From positions 2,914,001 to 2,978,000 of the forward strand of contig NW_025963553.1 in assembly GCF_910591885.1 (NCBI RefSeq): a DNA stretch of 64,000 nt, read 5' to 3'. This stretch comes from Bombus terrestris (Eukaryota; Arthropoda; Insecta; Hymenoptera; Apidae). Of this stretch, positions 10,922-25,620 are shown in pieces. The translations under genes were made by a program, and so were the position numbers. Numbering within the stretch: the stretch's first letter is position 1; each line of letters opens with the position of its first letter. A model generated the notes under the pieces. It searched no databases and was not told the DNA's origin. It saw only the letters and a list, made by a program, of their open reading frames with translations.

Positions 10922-13438
10922 GATCGTTGCTCGCTCGCTCCGCTCGCTCGTAAAAATTTAGGCCAACCTCACATCCGATCCGACACGTTCGCAAATTCGA
11001 ATTAAGTCGCCACCATATCGATTAATGAACGCAAGATGGATTGGTTTTAGGTTACGCTATAGTTTTCGAGCGAGCGCAGCGAACGAGAGACGCGTAAAGG
11101 TGTGTCACAATCCAACGGTTTGGCACATAGGGACATTGAAACATTCGCACCAGCCCGAGGAGCCGGAAGTCTTTATCCTATTGCCTGCTGACAAATGTTT
11201 ACAGTTTGTGAATAGTTTCTCATAAATAGTACTATTTCCACATACTACAGTCCAATGTGATGTCCGAAGTGGCTGACAAAATTAGGTACTAACACGAAAT
11301 ATATGCAAGGCAATATAAGGTATATGCATACCTTGCAAATTGTGATCGTTGCTCGCTCGCTCCGCTCGCTCGTAAAAATTTAGTCCAACCTCACATACGA
11401 TCCGACACGTTCGCAAATTCGAAATAAGTTGCCTTCATATCGAATGACTAACGCAAGATGGATTGGTTTTAGGTTACGCTATAGTTTTCGAGCGAGCGCA
11501 GCGAGCGAGAGACGCGTAAACGTGTGTCACAATCCAACGGTTTGGCACATACTGACATTGAAACATTCGCACCAGCCCGAGGAGCCGGATGTCTTTATCC
11601 TATTGCCTGCTGACAAATGTTTACAGTTTGTGAATAGTTTCACATAAATAGTACTATTTCCACATACTACAGTCCAGTGTGATGTCCGAAGTGGCTGACA
11701 AAATTAGGTACTAACACGAAATATATGCAAGGCAATATAAGGTATATGTATACCTTGCAAATTGTGATCGTTGCTCGCTCGCTCGTAAAAATTTAGGCCA
11801 ACCTCACATCCGATCCGACACGTTCGCAAATTCGAAATAAGTCGCCACCATATCGATTAATGAACGCAAGATGGATTGGTTTTAGGTTACGCTATAGTTT
11901 TCGAGCGAGCGCTGCGAACGAGAGACGCGTAAAGGTGTTTCACAATCCAACGGTTTGGCACATACGGACATTGAAACATTCGCACCAGCCCGAGGAGCCG
12001 GAAGTCTTTATCCTATTGCCTGCTGACAAATGTTTACAGTTTGTGAATAGTTTCACATAAATAGTACTATTTCCACATACTACAGTCCAATGTGATGTCC
12101 GAAGTGGCTGACAAAATTAGGTACTAACACGAAATATATGCAAGGCAATATAAGGTATATGTATACCTTGCAAATTGTGATCGTTGCTCGCTCGCTCCGC
12201 TCGCTCGTAAAAATTTAGTCCAACCTCACATACGATCCGACACGTTCGCAAATTCGAAATAAGTTGCCTTCATATCGAATGACTAACGCAAGATGGATTG
12301 GGTTTAGGTTAGGCTACAGCTTTCGAGCGAGCGCAGCGAGCGAGAGACGCGTAAAGGTGTGTCACAATCCAACGGTTTGGCACATACTGACATTGAAACA
12401 TTCGCACCAGCCCGAGGAGCCGGATGACTTTATCATATTGCCTGCTGACAAATGTTTACAGTTTGTGAATAGTTTCACATAAATAGTACTATTTCCACAT
12501 ACTACAGGGCAATGTGATGTCCGAAGTGGCTGACGAAATTAGGTACTAACACGATATATATGCATATTGCAAGGTATATGTATACCTTGCATATTGTGAT
12601 CGATGCTCGCTCGCTCCGCTCGCTCGTAAAAATTTAGTCCAACCTCACATCCGATCCGACACGTCCGCAAATTCGAAATAAGTCGCCACCATATCGAATA
12701 ATGAACGCAAGATGGATTGGTTTTAGGTTACGCTATAGTTTTCGAGCGAGCGCAGCGAGTGAGAGACGCGTAAACGTGTGTCACAATCCAACGGTTTGGC
12801 ACATACTGACATTGAAACATTCGCACCAGCCCGAGGAGCCGGATGTCTTTATCATATTGCCTACTGACAAATGTTTACAGTTTGTGAATAGTTTCACATA
12901 AATAGTACTATTTCGACATACTACAGTGCAATGTGATGTCCGAAGTGGCTGACAAAATTAGGTACTAACACGATATATATGTATATTGCAAGGTATATGT
13001 ATACCTTGCAAATTGTGATCGTTGCTCGCTCGCTCCGCTCGCTCGTAAAAATTTAGTCCAACCTCACATCCGATCTGACACGTTCGCAAATTCGAAATAA
13101 GTCGCCTTCATATCGAATGACTAACGCAAGAGGGATTGGTTTTAGGTTAGGCTATAGTTTTCGAGCGAGCGCAGCGAGCGAGAGACGCGTAAAGGTGTAT
13201 CACAATCTAACGGTTTGGCACATACGGACATTGAAACATTCGCACCAGCCAGAGGAGCCGGAAGTATTTATCCTATTGCCTGCTGACAAATGTTTACAGT
13301 TTGTCAATAGTTTCACATAAATAGTACTATTTCCACATAGTACAGTCCAATGTGATGTCCGAAGTGGCTGACAAAATTAGGTACTAACACGAAATATATG
13401 CAAGGCAATATAAGGTATATGTATACCTTGCAAATTGT
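10922..13438 (+). repeat. HOR 6-mer; first half of 10-mer 2
   Basis: Monomers start at 10922, 11344, 11766, 12179, 12598 and 13017. This unit introduces AGTTTCTCATAA in a (it recurs in the next five 6-mer-type units), GGATGACTTT in d and TTTGTCAATAG in f. These markers separate this subfamily from the two 6-mers to its left. With the next unit the 10-mer is 10922-15122, 4,201 bp. Confidence 0.9.
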
Positions 13439-15122
13439 GATCGTTGCTCGCTCGCTCCGCTCGCTCGTAAAAATTTAGGCCAACCTCACATCCGATCCGA
13501 CACGTTCGCAAATTCGAAATAAGTCGCCACCATATCGAATAATGAACGCAAGATGGATTGGTTTTAGGTTACGTTATAGTTTTCGAGCGAGCGCAGCGAA
13601 CGAGAGACGCGTAAAGGTGTGTCACAATCCAACGGTTTGGCACATACGGACATTGAAACATTCGCACCAGCCCGAGGAGCCGGAAGTCTTTATCCTATTG
13701 CCTGCTGACAAATGTTTACAGTTTGTGAATAGTTTCACATAAATAGTACTATTTCCACATAATACAGTCCAATGTGATGTCCGAAGTGGCTGACAAAATT
13801 AGGTACTAACACGAAATATATGCAAGGCAATATAAGGTATATGTATACCTTGCAAATTGTGATCGTTGCTCGCTCGCTCCGCTCGCTCGTAAAAATTTAG
13901 TCCAACCTCACATACGATCCGACACGTTCGCAAATTCGAAATAAGTTGCCTTCATATCGAATGACTAACGCAAGATGGATTGGGTTTAGGTTAGGCTACA
14001 GCTTTCGAGCGAGCGCAGCGAGCGAGAGACGCGTAAAGGTGTGTCACAATCCAACGGTTTGGCACATACTGACATTGAAACATTCGCACCAGCCCGAGGA
14101 GCCGGATGTCTTTATCATATTGCCTGCTGACAAATGTTTACAGTTTGTGAATAGTTTCACATAAATAGTACTATTTCCACATACTACAGGGCAATGTGAT
14201 GTCCGAAGTGGCTGACGAAATTAGGTACTAACACGATATATATGCATATTGCAAGGTATATGTATACCTTGCATATTGTGATCGATGCTCGCTCGCTCCG
14301 CTCGCTCGTAAAAATTTAGTCCAACCTCACATCCGATCCGACACGTCCGCAAATTCGAAATAAGTCGCCACCATATCGAATAATGAACGCAAGATGGATT
14401 GGTTTTAGGTTACGCTATAGTTTTCGAGCGAGCGCAGCGAGTGAGAGACGCGTAAACGTGTGTCACAATCCAACGGTTTGGCACATACTGACATTGAAAC
14501 ATTCGCACCAGCCCGAGGAGCCGGATGTCTTTATCATATTGCCTACTGACAAATGTTTACAGTTTGTGAATAGTTTCACATAAATAGTACTATTTCGACA
14601 TACTACAGTGCAATGTGATGTCCGAAGTGGCTGACAAAATTAGGTACTAACACGATATATATGTATATTGCAAGGTATATGTATACCATGCAAATTGTGA
14701 TCGTTGCTCGCTCGCTCCGCTCGCTCGTAAAAATTTAGCCCAATCTCACATCCGATCCGACACGTTCGCAAATTCGAAATAAGTCGCCTTCATATCGAAT
14801 GACTAACGCAAGAGGGATTGGTTTTAGGTTAGGCTATAGTTTTCGAGCGAGCGCAGCGAGCGAGAGACGCGTAAAGGTGTATCACAATCTAACGGTTTGG
14901 CACATACGGACATTGAAACGTTCGCACCAGCCAGAGGAGCCGGAAGTATTTATCCTATTGCCTGCTGACAAATGTTTACTGTTTGTGAATAGTTTCACAT
15001 AAATAGTACTATTTCCACATACTACAGTCCAATGTGATGTCCGAAGTGGCTGACAAAATTAGGTACTAACACGAAATATATGCAAGGCAATATAAGGTAT
15101 ATATGTATACCTTGCAAATTGT
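13439..15122 (+). repeat. HOR 4-mer; second half of 10-mer 2
   Basis: Monomers start at 13439, 13861, 14280 and 14699, total 1,684 bp. The a' copy has TTACGTTATAG, a marker shared only with the a' copies at 19738 and 28144. The final f again has TTTACTGTTTG and the 424-bp tail. Confidence 0.9.
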
Positions 15123-17220
15123 GATCGTTGCTCGCTCGCTCCGCTCGCTCGTAAAAATTTAGGCCAACCTCACATCCGATCCGACACGTTCGCAAATTCG
15201 AATTAAGTCGCCACCATATCGATTAATGAACGCAAGATGGATTGGTTTTAGGTTACGCTATAGTTTTCGAGCGAGCGCAGCGAACGAGAGACGCGTAAAG
15301 GTGTGTCACAATCCAACGGTTTGGCACATACGGACATTGAAACATTCGCACCAGCCCGAGGAGCCGGAAGTCTTTATCCTATTGCCTGCTGACAAATGTT
15401 TACAGTTTGTGAATAGTTTCTCATAAATAGTACTATTTCCACATACTACAGTCCAATGTGATGTCCGAAGTGGCTGACAAAATTAGGTACTAACACGAAA
15501 TATATGCAAGGCAATATAAGGTATATGCATACCTTGCAAATTGTGATCGTTGCTCGCTCGCTCCGCTCGCTCGTAAAAATTTAGTCCAACCTCACATACG
15601 ATCCGACACGTTCGCAAATTCGAAATAAGTTGCCTTCATATCGAATGACTAACGCAAGATGGATTGGTTTTAGGTTACGCTATAGTTTTCGAGCGAGCGC
15701 AGCGAGCGAGAGACGCGTAAACGTGTGTCACAATCCAACGGTTTGGCACATACTGACATTGAAACATTCGCACCAGCCCGAGGAGCCGGATGTCTTTATC
15801 CTATTGCCTGCTGACAAATGTTTACAGTTTGTGAATAGTTTCACATAAATAGTACTATTTCCACATACTACAGTCCAGTGTGATGTCCGAAGTGGCTGAC
15901 AAAATTAGGTACTAACACGAAATATATGCAAGGCAATATAAGGTATATGTATACCTTGCAAATTGTGATCGTTGCTCGCTCGCTCGTAAAAATTTAGGCC
16001 AACCTCACATCCGATCCGACACGTTCGCAAATTCGAAATAAGTCGCCACCATATCGATTAATGAACGCAAGATGGATTGGTTTTAGGTTACGCTATAGTT
16101 TTCGAGCGAGCGCTGCGAACGAGAGACGCGTAAAGGTGTTTCACAATCCAACGGTTTGGCACATACGGACATTGAAACATTCGCACCAGCCCGAGGAGCC
16201 GGAAGTCTTTATCCTATTGCCTGCTGACAAATGTTTACAGTTTGTGAATAGTTTCACATAAATAGTACTATTTCCACATACTACAGTCCAATGTGATGTC
16301 CGAAGTGGCTGACAAAATTAGGTACTAACACGAAATATATGCAAGGCAATATAAGGTATATGTATACCTTGCAAATTGTGATCGTTGCTCGCTCGCTCCG
16401 CTCGCTCGTAAAAATTTAGTCCAACCTCACATACGATCCGACACGTTCGCAAATTCGAAATAAGTTGCCTTCATATCGAATGACTAACGCAAGATGGATT
16501 GGGTTTAGGTTAGGCTACAGCTTTCGAGCGAGCGCAGCGAGCGAGAGACGCGTAAAGGTGTGTCACAATCCAACGGTTTGGCACATACTGACATTGAAAC
16601 ATTCGCACCAGCCCGAGGAGCCGGATGACTTTATCATATTGCCTGCTGACAAATGTTTACAGTTTGTGAATAGTTTCACATAAATAGTACTATTTCCACA
16701 TACTACAGGGCAATGTGATGTCCGAAGTGGCTGACGAAATTAGGTACTAACACGATATATATGCATATTGCAAGGTATATGTATACCTTGCATATTGTGA
16801 TCGATGCTCGCTCGCTCCGCTCGCTCGTAAAAATTTAGTCCAACCTCACATCCGATCTGACACGTTCGCAAATTCGAAATAAGTCGCCTTCATATCGAAT
16901 GACTAACGCAAGAGGGATTGGTTTTAGGTTAGGCTATAGTTTTCGAGCGAGCGCAGCGAGCGAGAGACGCGTAAAGGTGTATCACAATCTAACGGTTTGG
17001 CACATACGGACATTGAAACATTCGCACCAGCCAGAGGAGCCGGAAGTATTTATCCTATTGCCTGCTGACAAATGTTTACAGTTTGTCAATAGTTTCACAT
17101 AAATAGTACTATTTCCACATACTACAGTCCAATGTGATGTCCGAAGTGGCTGACAAAATTAGGTACTAACACGAAATATATGCAAGGCAATATAAGGTAT
17201 ATGTATACCTTGCAAATTGT
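15123..17220 (+). repeat. HOR 5-mer (a-b-c-d-[e/f]), deletion derivative
   Basis: Monomers start at 15123, 15545, 15967, 16380 and 16799, total 2,098 bp. The last monomer begins GATCGATG as e does, then continues as f (GATCTGACACG onward). One monomer equivalent has therefore been lost by an exchange between 16805 and 16857. No 4-mer follows; the next unit is again a 6-mer. Confidence 0.9.
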
Positions 17221-19737
17221 GATCGTTGCTCGCTCGCTCCGCTCGCTCGTAAAAATTTAGGCCAACCTCACATCCGATCCGACACGTTCGCAAATTCGAA
17301 ATAAGTCGCCACCATATCGATTAATGAACGCAAGATGGATTGGTTTTAGGTTACGCTATAGTTTTCGAGCGAGCGCAGCGAACGAGAGACGCGTAAAGGT
17401 GTGTCACAATCCAACGGTTTGGCACATACGGACATTGAAACATTCGCACCAGCCCGAGGAGCCGGAAGTCTTTATCCTATTGCCTGCTGACAAATGTTTA
17501 CAGTTTGTGAATAGTTTCTCATAAATAGTACTATTTCCACATACTACAGTCCAATGTGATGTCCGAAGTGGCTGACAAAATTAGGTACTAACACGAAATA
17601 TATGCAAGGCAATATAAGGTATATGCATACCTTGCAAATTGTGATCGTTGCTCGCTCGCTCCGCTCGCTCGTAAAAATTTAGTCCAACCTCACATACGAT
17701 CCGACACGTTCGCAAATTCGAAATAAGTTGCCTTCATATCGAATGACTAACGCAAGATGGATTGGTTTTAGGTTACGCTATAGTTTTCGAGCGAGCGCAG
17801 CGAGCGAGAGACGCGTAAACGTGTGTCACAATCCAACGGTTTGGCACATACTGACATTGAAACATTCGCACCAGCCCGAGGAGCCGGATGTCTTTATCCT
17901 GTTGCCTGCTGACAAATGTTTACAGTTTGTGAATAGTTTCACATAAATAGTACTATTTCCACATACTACAGTCCAGTGTGATGTCCGAAGTGGCTGACAA
18001 AATTAGGTACTAACACGAAATATATGCAAGGCAATATAAGGTATATGTATACCTTGCAAATTGTGATCGTTGCTCGCTCGCTCGTAAAAATTTAGGCCAA
18101 CCTCACATCCGATCCGACACGTTCGCAAATTCGAAATAAGTCGCCACCATATCGATTAATGAACGCAAGATGGATTGGTTTTAGGTTACGCTATAGTTTT
18201 CGAGCGAGCGCAGCGAACGAGAGACGCGTAAAGGTGTTTCACAATCCAACGGTTTGGCACATACGGACATTGAAACATTCGCACCAGCCCGAGGAGCCGG
18301 AAGTCTTTATCCTATTGCCTGCTGACAAATGTTTACAGTTTGTGAATAGTTTCACATAAATAGTACTATTTCCACATACTACAGTCCAATGTGATGTCCG
18401 AAGTGGCTGACAAAATTAGGTACTAACACGAAATATATGCAAGGCAATATAAGGTATATGTATACCTTGCAAATTGTGATCGTTGCTCGCTCGCTCCGCT
18501 CGCTCGTAAAAATTTAGTCCAACCTCACATACGATCCGACACGTTCGCAAATTCGAAATAAGTTGCCTTCATATCGAATGACTAACGCAAGATGGATTGG
18601 GTTTAGGTTAGGCTACAGCTTTCGAGCGAGCGCAGCGAGCGAGAGACGCGTAAAGGTGTGTCACAATCCAACGGTTTGGCACATACTGACATTGAAACAT
18701 TCGCACCAGCCCGAGGAGCCGGATGACTTTATCATATTGCCTGCTGACAAATGTTTACAGTTTGTGAATAGTTTCACATAAATAGTACTATTTCCACATA
18801 CTACAGGGCAATGTGATGTCCGAAGTGGCTGACGAAATTAGGTACTAACACGATATATATGCATATTGCAAGGTATATGTATACCTTGCATATTGTGATC
18901 GATGCTCGCTCGCTCCGCTCGCTCGTAAAAATTTAGTCCAACCTCACATCCGATCCGACACGTCCGCAAATTCGAAATAAGTCGCCACCATATCGAATAA
19001 TGAACGCAAGATGGATTGGTTTTAGGTTACGCTATAGTTTTCGAGCGAGCGCAGCGAGTGAGAGACGCGTAAACGTGTGTCACAATCCAACGGTTTGGCA
19101 CATACTGACATTGAAACATTCGCACCAGCCCGAGGAGCCGGATGTCTTTATCATATTGCCTACTGACAAATGTTTACAGTTTGTGAATAGTTTCACATAA
19201 ATAGTACTATTTCGACATACTACAGTGCAATGTGATGTCCGAAGTGGCTGACAAAATTAGGTACTAACACGATATATATGTATATTGCAAGGTATATGTA
19301 TACCATGCAAATTGTGATCGTTGCTCGCTCGCTCCGCTCGCTCGTAAAAATTTAGTCCAACCTCACATCCGATCTGACACGTTCGCAAATTCGAAATAAG
19401 TCGCCTTCATATCGAATGACTAACGCAAGAGGGATTGGTTTTAGGTTAGGCTATAGTTTTCGAGCGAGCGCAGCGAGCGAGAGACGCGTAAAGGTGTATC
19501 ACAATCTAACGGTTTGGCACATACGGACATTGAAACATTCGCACCAGCCAGAGGAGCCGGAAGTATTTATCCTATTGCCTGCTGACAAATGTTTACAGTT
19601 TGTCAATAGTTTCACATAAATAGTACTATTTCCACATAGTACAGTCCAATGTGATGTCCGAAGTGGCTGACAAAATTAGGTACTAACACGAAATATATGC
19701 AAGGCAATATAAGGTATATGTATACCTTGCAAATTGT
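17221..19737 (+). repeat. HOR 6-mer; first half of 10-mer 3
   Basis: Monomers start at 17221, 17643, 18065, 18478, 18897 and 19316. The c copy here has the ordinary GCGCAGCGAACG instead of the c marker GCGCTGCG, while keeping the 9-base deletion and GTGTTTCAC. That suggests a short conversion patch from an a-like copy or a point reversion. The 10-mer is 17221-21421, 4,201 bp. Confidence 0.9.
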
Positions 19738-21421
19738 GATCGTTGCTCGCTCGCTCCGCTCGCTCGTAAAAATTTAGGCCAACCTCACATCCGATCCGAC
19801 ACGTTCGCAAATTCGAAATAAGTCGCCACCATATCGAATAATGAACGCAAGATGGATTGGTTTTAGGTTACGTTATAGTTTTCGAGCGAGCGCAGCGAAC
19901 GAGAGACGCGTAAAGGTGTGTCACAATCCAACGGTTTGGCACATACGGACATTGAAACATTCGCACCAGCCCGAGGAGCCGGAAGTCTTTATCCTATTGC
20001 CTGCTGACAAATGTTTACAGTTTGTGAATAGTTTCACATAAATAGTACTATTTCCACATAATACAGTCCAATGTGATGTCCGAAGTGGCTGACAAAATTA
20101 GGTACTAACACGAAATATATGCAAGGCAATATAAGGTATATGTATACCTTGCAAATTGTGATCGTTGCTCGCTCGCTCCGCTCGCTCGTAAAAATTTAGT
20201 CCAACCTCACATACGATCCGACACATTCGCAAATTCGAAATAAGTTGCCTTCATATCGAATGACTAACGCAAGATGGATTGGGTTTAGGTTAGGCTACAG
20301 CTTTCGAGCGAGCGCAGCGAGCGAGAGACGCGTAAAGGTGTGTCACAATCCAACGGTTTGGCACATACTGACATTGAAACATTCGCACCAGCCCGAGGAG
20401 CCGGATGTCTTTATCATATTGCCTGCTGACAAATGTTTACAGTTTGTGAATAGTTTCACATAAATAGTACTATTTCCACATACTACAGGGCAATGTGATG
20501 TCCGAAGTGGCTGACGAAATTAGGTACTAACACGATATATATGCATATTGCAAGGTATATGTATACCTTGCATATTGTGATCGATGCTCGCTCGCTCCGC
20601 TCGCTCGTAAAAATTTAGTCCAACCTCACATCCGATCCGACACGTCCGCAAATTCGAAATAAGTCGCCACCATATCGAATAATGAACGCAAGATGGATTG
20701 GTTTTAGGTTACGCTATAGTTTTCGAGCGAGCGCAGCGAGTGAGAGACGCGTAAACGTGTGTCACAATCCAACGGTTTGGCACATACTGACATTGAAACA
20801 TTCGCACCAGCCCGAGGAGCCGGATGTCTTTATCATATTGCCTACTGACAAATGTTTACAGTTTGTGAATAGTTTCACATAAATAGTACTATTTCGACAT
20901 ACTACAGTGCAATGTGATGTCCGAAGTGGCTGACAAAATTAGGTACTAACACGATATATATGTATATTGCAAGGTATATGTATACCATGCAAATTGTGAT
21001 CGTTGCTCGCTCGCTCCGCTCGCTCGTAAAAATTTAGCCCAATCTCACATCCGATCCGACACGTTCGCAAATTCGAAATAAGTCGCCTTCATATCGAATG
21101 ACTAACGCAAGAGGGATTGGTTTTAGGTTAGGCTATAGTTTTCGAGCGAGCGCAGCGAGCGAGAGACGCGTAAAGGTGTATCACAATCTAACGGTTTGGC
21201 ACATACGGACATTGAAACGTTCGCACCAGCCAGAGGAGCCGGAAGTATTTATCCTATTGCCTGCTGACAAATGTTTACTGTTTGTGAATAGTTTCACATA
21301 AATAGTACTATTTCCACATACTACAGTCCAATGTGATGTCCGAAGTGGCTGACAAAATTAGGTACTAACACGAAATATATGCAAGGCAATATAAGGTATA
21401 TATGTATACCTTGCAAATTGT
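19738..21421 (+). repeat. HOR 4-mer; second half of 10-mer 3
   Basis: Monomers start at 19738, 20160, 20579 and 20998, total 1,684 bp. It has the TTACGTTATAG marker in a' and TTTACTGTTTG in f, like the unit at 13439. The d copy has GACACATTCGC, a private change. Confidence 0.9.
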
Positions 21422-23938
21422 GATCGTTGCTCGCTCGCTCCGCTCGCTCGTAAAAATTTAGGCCAACCTCACATCCGATCCGACACGTTCGCAAATTCGA
21501 ATTAAGTCGCCACCATATCGATTAATGAACGCAAGATGGATTGGTTTTAGGTTACGCTATAGTTTTCGAGCGAGCGCAGCGAACGAGAGACGCGTAAAGG
21601 TGTGTCACAATCCAACGGTTTGGCACATACGGACATTGAAACATTCGCACCAGCCCGAGGAGCCGGAAGTCTTTATCCTATTGCCTGCTGACAAATGTTT
21701 ACAGTTTGTGAATAGTTTCTCATAAATAGTACTATTTCCACATACTACAGTCCAATGTGATGTCCGAAGTGGCTGACAAAATTAGGTACTAACACGAAAT
21801 ATATGCAAGGCAATATAAGGTATATGCATACCTTGCAAATTGTGATCGTTGCTCGCTCGCTCCGCTCGCTCGTAAAAATTTAGTCCAACCTCACATACGA
21901 TCCGACACGTTCGCAAATTCGAAATAAGTTGCCTTCATATCGAATGACTAACGCAAGATGGATTGGTTTTAGGTTACGCTATAGTTTTCGAGCGAGCGCA
22001 GCGAGCGAGAGACGCGTAAACGTGTGTCACAATCCAACGGTTTGGCACATACTGACATTGAAACATTCGCACCAGCCCGAGGAGCCGGATGTCTTTATCC
22101 TATTGCCTGCTGACAAATGTTTACAGTTTGTGAATAGTTTCACATAAATAGTACTATTTCCACATACTACAGTCCAGTGTGATGTCCGAAGTGGCTGACA
22201 AAATTAGGTACTAACACGAAATATATGCAAGGCAATATAAGGTATATGTATACCTTGCAAATTGTGATCGTTGCTCGCTCGCTCGTAAAAATTTAGGCCA
22301 ACCTCACATCCGATCCGACACGTTCGCAAATTCGAAATAAGTCGCCACCATATCGATTAATGAACGCAAGATGGATTGGTTTTAGGTTACGCTATAGTTT
22401 TCGAGCGAGCGCTGCGAACGAGAGACGCGTAAAGGTGTTTCACAATCCAACGGTTTGGCACATACGGACATTGAAACATTCGCACCAGCCCGAGGAGCCG
22501 GAAGTCTTTATCCTATTGCCTGCTGACAAATGTTTACAGTTTGTGAATAGTTTCACATAAATAGTACTATTTCCACATACTACAGTCCAATGTGATGTCC
22601 GAAGTGGCTGACAAAATTAGGTACTAACACGAAATATATGCAAGGCAATATAAGGTATATGTATACCTTGCAAATTGTGATCGTTGCTCGCTCGCTCCGC
22701 TCGCTCGTAAAAATTTAGTCCAACCTCACATACGATCCGACACGTTCGCAAATTCGAAATAAGTTGCCTTCATATCGAATGACTAACGCAAGATGGATTG
22801 GGTTTAGGTTAGGCTACAGCTTTCGAGCGAGCGCAGCGAGCGAGAGACGCGTAAAGGTGTGTCACAATCCAACGGTTTGGCACATACTGACATTGAAACA
22901 TTCGCACCAGCCCGAGGAGCCGGATGACTTTATCATATTGCCTGCTGACAAATGTTTACAGTTTGTGAATAGTTTCACATAAATAGTACTATTTCCACAT
23001 ACTACAGGGCAATGTGATGTCCGAAGTGGCTGACGAAATTAGGTACTAACACGATATATATGCATATTGCAAGGTATATGTATACCTTGCATATTGTGAT
23101 CGATGCTCGCTCGCTCCGCTCGCTCGTAAAAATTTAGTCCAACCTCACATCCGATCCGACACGTCCGCAAATTCGAAATAAGTCGCCACCATATCGAATA
23201 ATGAACGCAAGATGGATTGGTTTTAGGTTACGCTATAGTTTTCGAGCGAGCGCAGCGAGTGAGAGACGCGTAAACGTGTGTCACAATCCAACGGTTTGGC
23301 ACATACTGACATTGAAACATTCGCACCAGCCCGAGGAGCCGGATGTCTTTATCATATTGCCTACTGACAAATGTTTACAGTTTGTGAATAGTTTCACATA
23401 AATAGTACTATTTCGACATACTACAGTGCAATGTGATGTCCGAAGTGGCTGACAAAATTAGGTACTAACACGATATATATGTATATTGCAAGGTATATGT
23501 ATACCATGCAAATTGTGATCGTTGCTCGCTCGCTCCGCTCGCTCGTAAAAATTTAGTCCAACCTCACATCCGATCTGACACGTTCGCAAATTCGAAATAA
23601 GTCGCCTTCATATCGAATGACTAACGCAAGAGGGATTGGTTTTAGGTTAGGCTATAGTTTTCGAGCGAGCGCAGCGAGCGAGAGACGCGTAAAGGTGTAT
23701 CACAATCTAACGGTTTGGCACATACGGACATTGAAACATTCGCACCAGCCAGAGGAGCCGGAAGTATTTATCCTATTGCCTGCTGACAAATGTTTACAGT
23801 TTGTCAATAGTTTCACATAAATAGTACTATTTCCACATACTACAGTCCAATGTGATGTCCGAAGTGGCTGACAAAATTAGGTACTAACACGAAATATATG
23901 CAAGGCAATATAAGGTATATGTATACCTTGCAAATTGT
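21422..23938 (+). repeat. HOR 6-mer; first half of 10-mer 4
   Basis: Monomers start at 21422, 21844, 22266, 22679, 23098 and 23517. Its f has CATACTACAG after the frame rather than the CATAGTACAG of the f copies at 13017 and 19316, marking a second subtype of the 10-mer. The 10-mer is 21422-25620, 4,199 bp. Confidence 0.9.
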
Positions 23939-25620
23939 GATCGTTGCTCGCTCGCTCCGCTCGCTCGTAAAAATTTAGGCCAACCTCACATCCGATCCGA
24001 CACGTTCGCAAATTCGAAATAAGTCGCCACCATATCGAATAATGAACGCAAGATGGATTGGTTTTAGGTTACGCTATAGTTTTCGAGCGAGCGCAGCGAA
24101 CGAGAGACGCGTAAAGGTGTGTCACAATCCAACGGTTTGGCACATACGGACATTGAAACATTCGCACCAGCCCGAGGAGCCGGAAGTCTTTATCCTATTG
24201 CCTGCTGACAAATGTTTACAGTTTGTGAATAGTTTCACATAAATAGTACTATTTCCACATAATACAGTCCAATGTGATGTCCGAAGTGGCTGACAAAATT
24301 AGGTACTAACACGAAATATATGCAAGGCAATATAAGGTATATGTATACCTTGCAAATTGTGATCGTTGCTCGCTCGCTCCGCTCGCTCGTAAAAATTTAG
24401 TCCAACCTCACATACGATCCGACACGTTCGCAAATTCGAAATAAGTTGCCTTCATATCGAATGACTAACGCAAGATGGATTGGGTTTAGGTTAGGCTACA
24501 GCTTTCGAGCGAGCGCAGCGAGCGAGAGACGCGTAAAGGTGTGTCACAATCCAACGGTTTGGCACATACTGACATTGAAACATTCGCACCAGCCCGAGGA
24601 GCCGGATGTCTTTATCATATTGCCTGCTGACAAATGTTTACAGTTTGTGAATAGTTTCACATAAATAGTACTATTTCCACATACTACAGGGCAATGTGAT
24701 GTCCGAAGTGGCTGACGAAATTAGGTACTAACACGATATATATGCATATTGCAAGGTATATGTATACCTTGCATATTGTGATCGATGCTCGCTCGCTCCG
24801 CTCGCTCGTAAAAATTTAGTCCAACCTCACATCCGATCCGACACGTCCGCAAATTCGAAATAAGTCGCCACCATATCGAATAATGAACGCAAGATGGATT
24901 GGTTTTAGGTTACGCTATAGTTTTCGAGCGAGCGCAGCGAGTGAGAGACGCGTAAACGTGTGTCACAATCCAACGGTTTGGCACATACTGACATTGAAAC
25001 ATTCGCACCAGCCCGAGGAGCCGGATGTCTTTATCATATTGCCTACTGACAAATGTTTACAGTTTGTGAATAGTTTCACATAAATAGTACTATTTCGACA
25101 TACTACAGTGCAATGTGATGTCCGAAGTGGCTGACAAAATTAGGTACTAACACGATATATATGTATATTGCAAGGTATATGTATACCATGCAAATTGTGA
25201 TCGTTGCTCGCTCGCTCCGCTCGCTCGTAAAAATTTAGCCCAATCTCACATCCGATCCGACACGTTCGCAAATTCGAAATAAGTCGCCTTCATATCGAAT
25301 GACTAACGCAAGAGGGATTGGTTTTAGGTTAGGCTATAGTTTTCGAGCGAGCGCAGCGAGCGAGAGACGCGTAAAGGTGTATCACAATCTAACGGTTTGG
25401 CACATACGGACATTGAAACATTCGCACCAGCCAGAGGAGCCGGAAGTATTTATCCTATTGCCTGCTGACAAATGTTTACAGTTTGTGAATAGTTTCACAT
25501 AAATAGTACTATTTCCACATACTACAGTCCAATGTGATGTCCGAAGTGGCTGACAAAATTAGGTACTAACACGAAATATATGCAAGGCAATATAAGGTAT
25601 ATGTATACCTTGCAAATTGT
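23939..25620 (+). repeat. HOR 4-mer; second half of 10-mer 4
   Basis: Monomers start at 23939, 24361, 24780 and 25199, total 1,682 bp. The f copy is the ACATTCGCACC form with the 422-bp tail, in place of the ACGTTCGCACC and TTTACTG form seen in 10-mers 1-3. That explains the 2-base difference in 10-mer length. Confidence 0.9.
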
